A stretch of DNA of 64,000 nucleotides from Sipunculus nudus (Eukaryota > Annelida > Sipuncula > Golfingiida > Sipunculidae): positions 33,003,176 through 33,067,175 of the forward strand of contig CM049311.1 of the NCBI GenBank assembly GCA_026874595.1, given 5' to 3'. Each line of letters starts with the position of its first letter. Position 1 is the stretch's first letter. The position numbers and the translations under genes were made by a program. The notes beneath the pieces were generated by a model that was given only the letters and a program-made list of their open reading frames with translations, was not told the DNA's origin and did not search any database. This document shows positions 23,401 to 33,813 of the stretch, in pieces.

Positions 23401-25830
23401 CTCAGATTCAGATGGTGTGGACGTTAACTACATCACTGTTAGTTATCCTTCTAATAAATCTATATTCTATATGCAACTATAGAGGTTTTTACCTTTTTAT
23501 GTACCTCTATGGGGTGCATATAAAGGTGGAATCACTGATGAAGTTTGCTTTTGCAAAATGGTAGATCACTGGGTTTATAGGATTTACCTGAATGTCAACT
23601 GTTACAGGGCACATAAAAAATCAGACCAGTCTCACTGATGAAGCTTGTTTACTTAGCAAAATAATTTGATCACTGGATTTGTGTGCCACCTACTATCTTA
23701 CATGCATGCCCTTCTTTCATGTTTTTTGTGGGAAAAACTAGATTTGCATGAATTACTTTATCCAAATACTTGTAAAACTAACTCTGGTAACAGCTGTTAC
23801 CTATTATCTGATCATTCATATTCATTCATGAAGAAACCGTCAAACACAGACATATCTGACATGAATTAATTTAAGATAATAACTGAACTTTTCATAAAAA
23901 TAGGCCATAAAAAAGTGATCCCATGGTACACAGGCAGTTCTTTTAATTAATATTGACAGGTTAACATTATGTGGGCCCAACAAAATAATTCAAACACATT
24001 CAACAAGGACATAATACAAAAAGGTTTCACACAATTTTCAATCTGTATTAGATCTCAATTGAGCATTTACACTGGGATCAAACCAAGTCAATGAATGTGG
24101 ATTGAAACTGTTTTCAAAACGGATTGAGTTTTCACATGGCATATTTTAATATAAATGAAATCTGTTTTGGTTAAATTGAGTGAAACACCTTCTATAATGT
24201 CATGTACTATCAAGTGACCTCATGTGCATGATCCATTATTATTTTATCATGTGATGTTGTTTGACACAGGTCTTTGCTTTGGTCCAAACAATGTTGGTTT
24301 ATTTGCTGTGTGAAATCACTAAACAGTTTTCTGCAATCCGCGTTGGCCACAGTGGTTTGGGAGTAGCTGCTGGGTGAAAATTGTAAATATTAAGGGACCT
24401 AATCACATATTAGGTATGTTAAATATACATGCAATACAGTGTGTTCTCTTTCAAATTTATGGTATCTGCCCAGTGTTTACTCACACACAGAAACATAACA
24501 ACTTGTAAAACAGGTGTATTGGAGATAGAATCTCCATGTGCCGAAATGGTTTGCTGGGAAACTTTTTTTGTACAGTCAAAATGAAATCATAGTTTGAGAT
24601 AATACACACATTACTTCAAAAGATTATGAACCTTTTAACTAATGATGTATGCATATGTATCTATGTGTGTATAAATGCAAGTCTGATTTTAATTGGGTTA
24701 TAATTATTCTGACTAGGAAACTGTAGCATCCTTGATCCAGCTATTCACAAAACTTGATCCTACCTTTGATAAATGAGCAATTTGTATGAGAGTAAGCAGG
24801 TATGTTTTCAGCCTCATCAGTGAATTGTTTTGTCCTTCATCAACTCCTCCCTGTGTTCATATCAACCAACAAGTGTTGTCTAAAGTCCAGGTGCCCGGGT
24901 GAATATTAGACCTGCATGATAAATATGTTGAATACTATGTACATGTCGTACCAGTACATAGGAACTGTGCACATTTCTATGTAAATTTATTAAAGGGGCC
25001 CTATCACCTATAAAGCTTGTTGAGTTAACACGAAAAATAGCTTCTTCCCTTTAAAATTAATCTGTTCCTGCCAAAATATTGCCCTGAAACTGTTTGCTTA
25101 CTCCTGTAAACGAGTGTTAAAAACGGTGAACCGGGTGTGATCGCAGGGATCAACATAAACACAGTGCATTGGGCCATGTGCTGCGTGGAGCCGCAACACG
25201 TGCCAATCAGGAGATGCCCTGACTGACCTGGCTCAAAAACTGTAATACTTGTTCCCGCTCGCTAAAACACTGCTATTGCCCTTCTTAATTGGACCTCCGG
25301 TCATGCAGCCTTGTTATCGTAAAAAGACTGTGTTTACCAACACGCAGGGCTATAACAAGGTGTTAAACAGTCCTTTGCGAGGAAATGAGACTGTGTGCTG
25401 GAATAGTTTTGCTGGGAAACTTTTGTATAACACAAAACTGCACTGATAGTGTGACAGAATAAGTATGATATTGCTCCTGATTATGTCCCTAAAATGAATC
25501 CCAACTTATTAAAATTTCAGCAAACCAAAATTCAAATGTATGTTTAAACACATGATAAATTTTGGTAAAATGATATGTACACAGATTTTATCAAACAGAT
25601 TATCTATTCAAAACCCTCAACAGATTTCAAAGGCCATATTATATGGCCACATTTTTTAACTGACATATAAAATACGTAAAGATTCATCAGAAACAAAACT
25701 CTATAAAAAATTAAGAAATGTAAATTATGAGTAAAGATACTGGGTACAAATTAAAAAATATATCATCATATAATAAAATTACAAATAAAATTCATCACCT
25801 GTGGATGATCTGTTTGTGTTCAACATAGAA

Positions 25831-25966
25831 TTAATAAATAACATTATAAAAAATACACAGTGTTTTGATGGCAGATTGGCTGGTCATTTAAAACTCTATT
25901 AATAAATAACATTATAAAAAATACACAGTGTTTTGATGGCAGATTGGCTGGTCATTAAAAACTCCA
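25831..25966. repeat. 68-bp tandem duplication
   Basis: The block beginning TTAATAAATAACATTATAAA at 25831 is repeated almost exactly from 25899. Confidence 0.92.
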
Positions 25967-26049
25967 TTAGACCTGAATAACTGTTTGCCTGGTATTGTGC
26001 GCACTGCTTGCATGAAAAGAAGCAGCTCTCCACCAGAAAGCTATATAGT

Positions 26050-26190
26050 TTGGGTATTTTTAATATATAAATATTACTCTCTGAATAGTGGGGGGGGGGG
26101 GGGGTATGATTACACTGACCATTCCCCCTCTCCCTTGCCAAAGAGTGTATATCTCCCCCCCCCCCCCCCCCCCCCGTATTGACGCCCTGT
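26050..26190. mobile_element. right-end fragment of hAT-like MITE
   Basis: Matches the right part of the complete element at 59111-59570: an AAATATTA(C)TCTCTGAA-type block, a G tract, TGATTACACTGACCATTCCC, a C tract, then the terminus GTATTGACGCCCTG. The left end is missing. Confidence 0.7.
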
Positions 26191-26663
26191 TTATATGTTT
26201 GATATGCTCAATGTTCATCAGTGAGCTTGCGTTTGGTTTTGCATCGTTTAGGCTTATATTTATAACAACCAAGACCACATAATGCACATTCGATTCCTGC
26301 CATGGTCCTTAATTAAACTACCCTCATAGTAATTATATCTCTATATCTGTAATTTACGAGTGATCTGTTGATCCTCATGGAAACACGACTGCTAAGGTCA
26401 TTCCATACACAGGTGTTATGGACAATGTCATACATAAAAGACTCGCCGAACCTGCAATATTTCTGCAAAGCTCAGAGGCAAATCCACCACGCCCACCACA
26501 GCACCACACGTACTCGTATTATCGCCCAATGGCCAGCCACGTGACATCGCGACAACAGGTGTGCACTGGGACAGAAAATGTCACACAAATATAGTCACAT
26601 GGCAGGCGCGTATCCTGGATTTTTTTTTCGGGGGGAAGGAGATGACAAGCCAAAGACGATTAT

Positions 26664-26666
<3 letters not shown>

Positions 26667-26709
<43 letters not shown>

Positions 26710-26735
26710 CACACATATATATAGGCCTAGATATA

Positions 26736-26785
<50 letters not shown>
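26667..26785. repeat. compound (AT)n microsatellite
   Basis: Two long AT runs separated by CACACATATATATAGGCC-type interruptions. Confidence 0.95.
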
Positions 26786-26793
<8 letters not shown>

Positions 26794-28016
26794 TATATGT
26801 AACATATATAATAAATAAATGCAATATATATAGTACATGTAAATGTTATAAAATATAGCCACGCGCTGATATGGGGTTTATATATATATATATGTATAAA
26901 TATACAACAAACACCTTCCAGCATGACTTTTTTTAATCAGGAGCGTCAATTCATGCGGGGATGGGGGTATATGTATCACCCCCCCCCCCCCCCCCAAAAA
27001 AAAGGAAAAACTTTGGTTCCATTGCTGAGTTTACTATGAAATATTATATACATGTAAACTTGGTGTAGCAGTAACCTATGCTTTAAACCTTATACATAAC
27101 TGTAATATATATTTGAAGTAAATTGAAGCCACTGTTTTTACTTGGTCAGTGTCTTAATTACTAGATCTCATGGCTACAGATGATACAACATTTCTGCTTG
27201 TATAAAACATTTGAGCCAATGGTTCAACTTATTTCTTTACATCCTATAGGCGTTTAAAACGCCAATCCCATCTTTGTTAAACCTCTTTACTTTTATGTTG
27301 AATATTTGACCCTCTTCCACTCTACAGTATGTGTCCAACGCATCCATGTTTGGATGGTTATATAACATTAAGAAGCTCAATTCAATCGTTAGGGGTTGAT
27401 GGTCAACATTAATTTACGGCATGCATATATAAGCCACATAATTCATATTGGGATTTATATTATATAGGCCTACACAAGCAGATAAAGGCAAAACCGCCCG
27501 CCAGCCAACGCTACACACTCAAACTCACCCGGAAATTTAAAAGCGACCCCTCCACAATTTTTAATTCTTTTTTTATTCATCGCGCATTCACAAATAAATG
27601 TTTGTCCTCGAATGATGCTACTTAAAACATTAAACTGACAAAAAAAACTAACTATTACTACACAGATGTAATACTTGTGTTTGTGTGAATGTTATAAAGA
27701 AGAGCAAATTGATGTATTTAAATTTGAAGAAAGCCTAATTGAATATATTTTTAATTATTTAAAATTTGCTTTAATTAAAAATTATAAAACATCTTAGAGA
27801 ATCATTCAATGGTTCACTATACCAAGTAAGAATACATGAAAACATGTAAATAATACATGTAATATAACGTATATGTGCACAATAATATGTCAACTGTCAT
27901 CAAGAAATAACAACTTTCCGTGCATATGATTGTTATATTTATATTAAAAAAATAAAATTTTGGGTTGGGGAGAGTTATAGGGATTAGCTTTTAAGAAGAA
28001 TGTGGGTTGTGTATGA

Positions 28017-28263
28017 TTAGTTGTGCGTGTGTGCTTCGATTAAACCAAAATCTTTCTCTATATCGACACGTCTATATATAGATTTATACCTGAAATGCGA
28101 ATGTAGAGCAAGGTCCATCGGTGCATAATTCTCGACCTTGTACCAAATATTTAGGGCATAACTGGCATAGTCTTTGTTCTGACCAAGACTGGCGTATCCT
28201 ACTATCCAAAAGAAACTAGAATAAATTCCCCACATTAATGCGTTCACTCTGAATGCTACATAC
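28017..28263 (-). CDS. small membrane protein exon 2
   Basis: Carries the predicted membrane helix and the C-terminal tail. It would end at the stop at 28017 unless a GTATAA donor after the HSHF codons is used. Confidence 0.5.
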
Positions 28264-28292
28264 CTGAAATACACCATCGTCAGGCCCCCGTG

Positions 28293-28358
<66 letters not shown>

Positions 28359-29230
28359 GACGGAACCTAATAGATCACAGATCACGTATGCGTGAACATA
28401 AACTTTGTCATGGTGATAAAAAAAAAAATCAGATTCTGTAACACTAGGCAGCGTGAAATGTCTAGGGGAATTAATAAAGAAGTCAGTGTTTTTTTTTGTT
28501 AACAAATAACTATAATTATTCTTAAAACAACCCTGACATTACAATACACTAAATCAATATAATTACACAGTAGAACAATAGTATAACAGCAAATCAGTAC
28601 AATCTCACAGCATAATAAACAAAGTGCAGAGTACCTGGATACCACCATGCACTGTCACAGCGACAAGTCCTTTAAAATGTATAAACCGGATGAACAGTTC
28701 ACACAAATCTTCTCAGAGAATAACATTCCAGTGTAATCACAAAATTAATCTACTGTAATCCAAAGTGAAATCCTGGCAGTGATCCGAAAGGCAAACTGAA
28801 GACTATATAAAATCCGTCACGAATTTAGAAGAAAATCTATAATTGCTTCACTTATCGGGAAAGGTTCACAAATGACTTACACGCTTCTGTGTCCGCTGGA
28901 ATATTTCTCTCCTCTCCTCCCGGCTCTAAAATACAGCCCATTATTTATAACTTTCACCTCAAGCCGAGAATTTTCCAGTTCTCGAACAACCCAAAGAACC
29001 TAACATGATACGCAGTACAAACGCGTTACAGGAAACATCTAGAATAACATCGCTGTGTTTCTACATATCAGGGTTTCCCCATGGGCCGGCCCGGCTCGTC
29101 CAGGCGAGAAACCCCAGAGTAGCATGACCGCTGTTAACACGTCAGACCCCACGCATGGGCCGAGCTATGCCGTCATGGCAACGGCCAATGCTAGCGCTGC
29201 ACAAACACATACAATAAAAGAGACATCCGT

Positions 29231-29302
<72 letters not shown>

Positions 29303-29450
29303 CAGGACTTAAACACACTTACTTGTGTTCGACAGCTCTGTTTCGTAAGCCCTCACTCGTCAGGAACACTGAGTGGTCTTGTCGGGGCTCCTTATACTTG
29401 ATCCAGGGGATTTGTAGTTGGTCAGCAGGTGCTTTGACCTGTGCCTGCAT
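28017..29450 (-). CDS. two-exon gene for an unidentified small membrane protein
   Basis: Exon 1 runs from ATG 29450 to 29323 and encodes MQAQVKAPADQLQIPW through TSEGLRNRAVEH, ending in phase 2 at a strong donor AA|GTAAGTG. Exon 2 begins at 28263 after GTGTATTTCAG and continues in the same frame, KYVAFRVNALMWG, to a stop at 28017. Total 375 bases, 124 residues. One hydrophobic segment (WGIYSSFFWIVGYASLG, about residues 54-70) suggests a single-pass membrane protein. It is followed by a Tyr-rich stretch, DYASYALNIWYKVENY. The length and the FF..GY......DY..YA spacing loosely recall the complex I subunit NDUFC2, but I cannot assign it. The 1059-base intron consists largely of an inserted element. 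A possible donor after HSHF could mean further exons. Confidence 0.55.
28298..28354. repeat. (AT)n microsatellite
   Basis: A long pure AT run forming the left flank of the element in the intron of the small membrane protein gene. Confidence 0.95.
28354..29237. mobile_element. ~880-bp TIR element inserted in (AT)n
   Basis: The left end reads ATATTGTGACGGA and the right end is its near-perfect inverse TCCGTAACAATAT. Both ends merge directly into long AT runs, as expected for insertion at TA within a microsatellite. No transposase is recognisable inside. Confidence 0.6.
29236..29300. repeat. (AT)n microsatellite
   Basis: A pure AT run of about 65 bases next to the exon 1 donor of the small membrane protein gene. 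Confidence 0.95.
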
Positions 29451-29575
29451 GTCGCTGCGATTTCATTTCTTTTGTTTAGAGTGCCTAATAGGGGGCGATG
29501 AATAATAAAGTACTTTTCTTCCAAACAGAGGTTACATGATTTAAGATTTTAGTGTGTTTAAGTCCTGAAATATAT
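29295..29575. repeat. 25-bp perfect inverted repeat enclosing exon 1
   Basis: Bases 29295-29319 (TTTCAGGACTTAAACACACT in the arm) recur in perfect inverse at 29551-29575. Exon 1 of the small membrane protein gene lies between the arms and (AT)n tracts lie outside them. Confidence 0.9.
29323..29450 (-). CDS. small membrane protein exon 1
   Basis: 128 bases, 42 codons plus two bases. No other long frame has a splice signal here, and joining to exon 2 keeps the frame exactly. Confidence 0.5.
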
Positions 29576-29634
29576 GTATTACAGCTCCTTGTATTAGTTG
29601 AGCACTTTAAAACCCCATGGTTTTGTAACAATCT

Positions 29635-29636
<2 letters not shown>

Positions 29637-29700
<64 letters not shown>
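29637..29700. repeat. (AT)n microsatellite
   Basis: A pure AT run of about 64 bases. Confidence 0.95.
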
Positions 29701-29704
<4 letters not shown>

Positions 29705-32087
29705 GGTAGAGTTACCCTCCGTTGTAAAGTGCTCACTGGCCTACAGACTAGGTCAGAGTGATATAACGATAAGTTGATGTGCTCTCTCATATTGTCTCTG
29801 CTTAATGTAATACTTATATTATCAATACATTATGAATGAGAATATGACAAATTAAATAAAATTATTACAGAAATATGACAATGTTAAATCCTATCCGACA
29901 ACCAATAACACGATATATAGCCTTGATATTAATCATTGATAAAAGTAAATTTTTTCCTCGATCATTGAGGCACAGAAGTTTTTTTTCAACCTGTGACAAG
30001 AACAAATCTTTAACGTTAACAACTGCACATGAAAAAAAAATCCCTGGTACTTTATGTACGCCCGAACAAGAGATGGTTTTTACTGCTCTGGCATAGGTGT
30101 TAAAGATGCATAAATTTTAACATTTGAAATAATTTCTGTTTGTTAATTTCTGAATTAAGTGTTTCCCAGTAAAACCATCCCGACACTAGGAAAAACTTTA
30201 TCGAATTCAACCGTTTTACACGTTGTTACGGGTTTGCATTTCGAATTAACGCAGTTCAACACAGTTCACGTGTCTATATTTACGTTAAGAATACCTTGAC
30301 AATAGGTCCGATCTTGGGCATGCGCGACAACTCCCTAACAAGGAGTAACAAGAAAGGTGAAACACAGCAGAAACAAAGAAGGAAATTTTAAAAATCTTGA
30401 TATTAAAGTTGCCCGGTACAGCAACAGTGTGTCGTGCCCGCTATGTTTATATGTTTTGCGCCATCAAACTCGCCCGGTGCATGCTTTCTTCTTCGCACTT
30501 GTGTACAAACAGTGCACAACAGTTATGTAACGAAATATTGGGAGATACCACAATATTTTCAGGTAAATTGGTCCCTTAAGTTGCTGACTTCTGAAGTTGA
30601 TAACACTTTTCTCTAAAAAAATAAATTCAACATGTAATCTAAAATATTTTCTATTCCTTATCTTTACGCTCTTCACTCCGTGTTTACCTGCCCCATTGGT
30701 GAGGGTATTTATATATTGTAGACCCCAGTGCATGGTGAAGGAAATGGTTTTACCCCAAATCCCCTAAACAGAAGAGTCATACTCTTATGAGTATGATTTT
30801 GCACAGAGTGGGGTAACATATATATAGGTACCGGGGAACATAGGTTAATACTAACAGCTTTGCCCTATGTCACGGCGGAGCTGTTTTTAAGGCGTCTGGT
30901 TTACATTTCACAGATCTGTGTCAAACACAATTACTGCTGTCAGCTTATATACCGAGTCACTGGCGCTATACGACATACGCATACATTCTGGGCCGACAGG
31001 GCTGAATCGGTTCGAGGCATTCCATGAAACGGACTGGCGATCCTTTAGCTGATTTATTCGTAAGGTATATATTAAATAGTTGTATCTACATCTGAGCGTG
31101 TGTGTTTGGGTGTGAGTGCTCGTTTAGCCTTTAGCCATACAAGATTAACATTAAGATCATTGTTGGGTTTCGGAGAGAGAAAATGCATGGATTTTGTATA
31201 CTGGTTGCGTATAAGAAGTTTGTGATGGGACAGCTAATCTTCATATGGCTTTAAAGATACATCGACATTTAGAATAATATGAATTGATTTTGACTGAATA
31301 CAAAAATTCTTAAGCAAACCCTCAGGCACATGCATGGAATTATTATCTCCAAATCAAGTGTTTCATGCGCTGTTATGGTTCTGTGTAATGTAAAAAAAAA
31401 GCAGTCCACGTGTGTGCTTATACAATGTCAAGATCGTTGGACCAGAGGTTCGACCGATCTTCTCATGCGCAACAATTCCCTAAATGAAGAAAAGATACAT
31501 GAAAGAGGAAACACAGAAGAAAACTGCGGTTGGGTGTTTAATAATCTTGATTGGTGTAATACAACCCCCCCCCCCCCCATTCCACCAGTAACTCCTGCAT
31601 GGTTTATGTTTATTATTTTCGAATCCCTTTTTGTTATAAATTCAGGGATGATAGTAACTATAATGGAATTGCTTAACATATTTAAAAGGTAGGACAAGTA
31701 TTTACATACGGTATTTGAATTTATGTCCGTATAGGTTAATCTATAAAAAATATATTACTGTACTATAAATTTGTCGCTCCAATTTTTCGTGTTCTCATTC
31801 ATAGAAAAGTCCATTTCTTATAATTATATACTTCAACAGCTTATTTTAAAAACGTTTCATTCCCGACGGCGGCGCCACCTGGAACATGAATATTCATAAG
31901 GCTTGATTGTCTATTATGAAACTCAGTAAAATTACACATTCAGTGTTGAAAAACGGGAAATTCTCTGCTCTTGCATTTTTGTACATTGTAACACGGCTAA
32001 ACCTAACATGACGTTATTTATGAGCTATAAATTCTAGGCACAACCACTTGTCTCGTCAGTGTTGGTCGCCAACTGGAGCCACATATA

Positions 32088-32100
32088 GTTGCTTAGCAAC
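32088..32100. promoter_or_regulatory. RFX X-box-like palindrome
   Basis: GTTGCTTAGCAAC is two perfect inverted GTTGCT half-sites with one central base, resembling RFX-family X-boxes. It lies about 330 bases upstream of the IgGPI-1 start codon. Binding is inference only. Confidence 0.4.
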
Positions 32101-32426
32101 GTCCTCACCGTGATAGGACATGGGATCAATATACCAGTTGCATGAATATTCAAGAAATAACGCTGGTCACCCGGTGTTATTTAGTTTGATCTGTTCATGC
32201 GTACGGGCGCCTTATCAGGTCACGATTTCAGGCCAGTTTCATCGATTTGCTTCAAGGACTGGCGCCACGCTAACCTGTCACGCCCCGTAGCGATGATTTT
32301 TAGAACTATTCTACATTGCCGTGGTGTATCTTTTTCTCTCTCAGGTAATGTGGCAACATCTTAACCAGACCCTGTAGAGGACCTGACAGTTCTGTCCTCC
32401 GCAGCCTGCTGAGACCGGAGGCCAGG

Positions 32427-32463
32427 ATGCGGCTGCTACTGGATAAACTATCCCTCATCACAG
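32427..32463 (+). CDS. IgGPI-1 exon 1 (signal peptide)
   Basis: ATG with A at -3, then MRLLLDKLSLIT, ending in phase 1 at donor GTAAAT. Chosen because the next exon continues the hydrophobic core (GFIIGGVFC) and the structure mirrors IgGPI-2 exon 1. Confidence 0.8.
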
Positions 32464-32771
32464 GTAAATGTATATCAACCATCGCTGAGTCCGCTATATA
32501 GGCCTTCATGGCCGGAACTTTAACGGTTAATTTTATGGCTGGCTGAAGACGAGTGAACAACTGCATATATACATGCATGCTTGGAGCATAAGGCTTGTGT
32601 CAGGCCTCTATCACTGCTAATATACAGCATACTGTCTTCTGTTAGATCTACGTAACAACCTTGAACATTGATTACAAGGAGGCGCCCATATTATGTCGAT
32701 ATTAATAGCCTCGCTCCGAGTGCAGGGACATAGTATCATACATCATGTATTATATTTAGCAGGCAGTGCGC

Positions 32772-32825
<54 letters not shown>

Positions 32826-33761
32826 ATGCTTGTTTCCATATATATACTTTGTATATGTACAATAACTATATATATCCAATATATATATATATATATAATA
32901 GAGCCTACGTTTGGTAATGTTGAACAGGTAACGCCTAACAAATCTACTGTGTTTACTAAACATATTCATGTGTAGCTTATACAGGATGTTTGTGATTCTG
33001 CTTAGATAAAAAAAAGTGTTCGATAATTAAAAATACAGGTTAAGCCGATACTATCTCAGCTCGGTCGTTCTTATCTTCTGTGCTGTTGAGAATGTATAGG
33101 CTGCGGATGTTTAGAATCTAACTGACATACATGCGGACACAGCATACTAAGCAGATCTGCAAACTAAGAAGTTGTTTAACCTGCTGTTATGAAAAAATAT
33201 GCCTGTATGAAATTACACGTTTATAATGCTTGAATTTTCATGTGACCTGCTTTTTTTTCATGTAGACTGAGCTGATTCTTTCTTCATCATTAAAATATAT
33301 TATAATGAAATGATTATTAATTTCTAAAAAAACAACAACAAAAAACTGCAGTATAATGGCCATCCATCCTATTGCAACCAGGTCGCTGTAACCAGGCAGA
33401 AATTTTAACAATAGGCTACGAGTAAGGAAAAAACGCAAAGGAAATTATATAAATGTAAAGAGCAATTTGATGGTAACCGCTGTCATTTTCTGCGCTGTCA
33501 ATCATATAACTAAACTGGTACGGCTAGGAAAGCTAATATTCTTTTAAGGTGAGCTGGCTTTTTCCCACATTGTGGGTGTTGTTAGAAAGTATACAGTCAT
33601 ATTGTTTTGACTGACTGGTATATTCCAAGTGAGAACAGACTTGTAGGCGGTGAGGCCTTGTAAAAATTACAAACTTCTTTGCAGTGGCGTCAATTTATCT
33701 TCAAGGGCTGGCGAAATGACTCGTAGGAAGAGGAGGGTAATCATTACTTATCAAAGTTGGG

Positions 33762-33813
<52 letters not shown>

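Larger units (their letters stand above)
23401..28016. other. gene-free stretch with dispersed repeats
   Basis: Contains diverged copies of a dispersed repeat starting AAGGG(A/G)CC at about 24390-24580 and 24990-25440, a 68-bp tandem duplication, a right-end fragment of the hAT-like MITE, and compound AT tracts. Around 26500-26560 the minus strand has CACGTGGCTGGCCATTGGGC (E-box plus inverted CCAAT box), a possible promoter for the oxidoreductase gene; this is inference. Confidence 0.5.
29576..32426. other. gene-free stretch upstream of IgGPI-1
   Basis: Contains an (AT)n tract, two diverged copies of one repeat (about 30300-30420 and 31435-31560, sharing GATCTT(C)..CATGCGC.ACAA.TCCCTAA-like words) and the presumed promoter and 5' UTR of IgGPI-1. 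No exon was seen. Confidence 0.5.

Noticed and set aside
22136..23482. Long open frames (up to 416 codons) on both strands
   Set aside because: They arise because the 27/21-bp repeat unit is a multiple of three and lacks stops; five overlapping frames are open at once and none has splice or start support.
25985..26025. Minus-strand MQAVRT start considered as first coding exon of the oxidoreductase
   Set aside because: No suitable donor follows in the needed phase, and the ATG at 21901 already gives the expected protein length.
26561..26924. YIYIYI-type open frames, here and at other AT tracts
   Set aside because: Translation of (AT)n microsatellites; no coding evidence.
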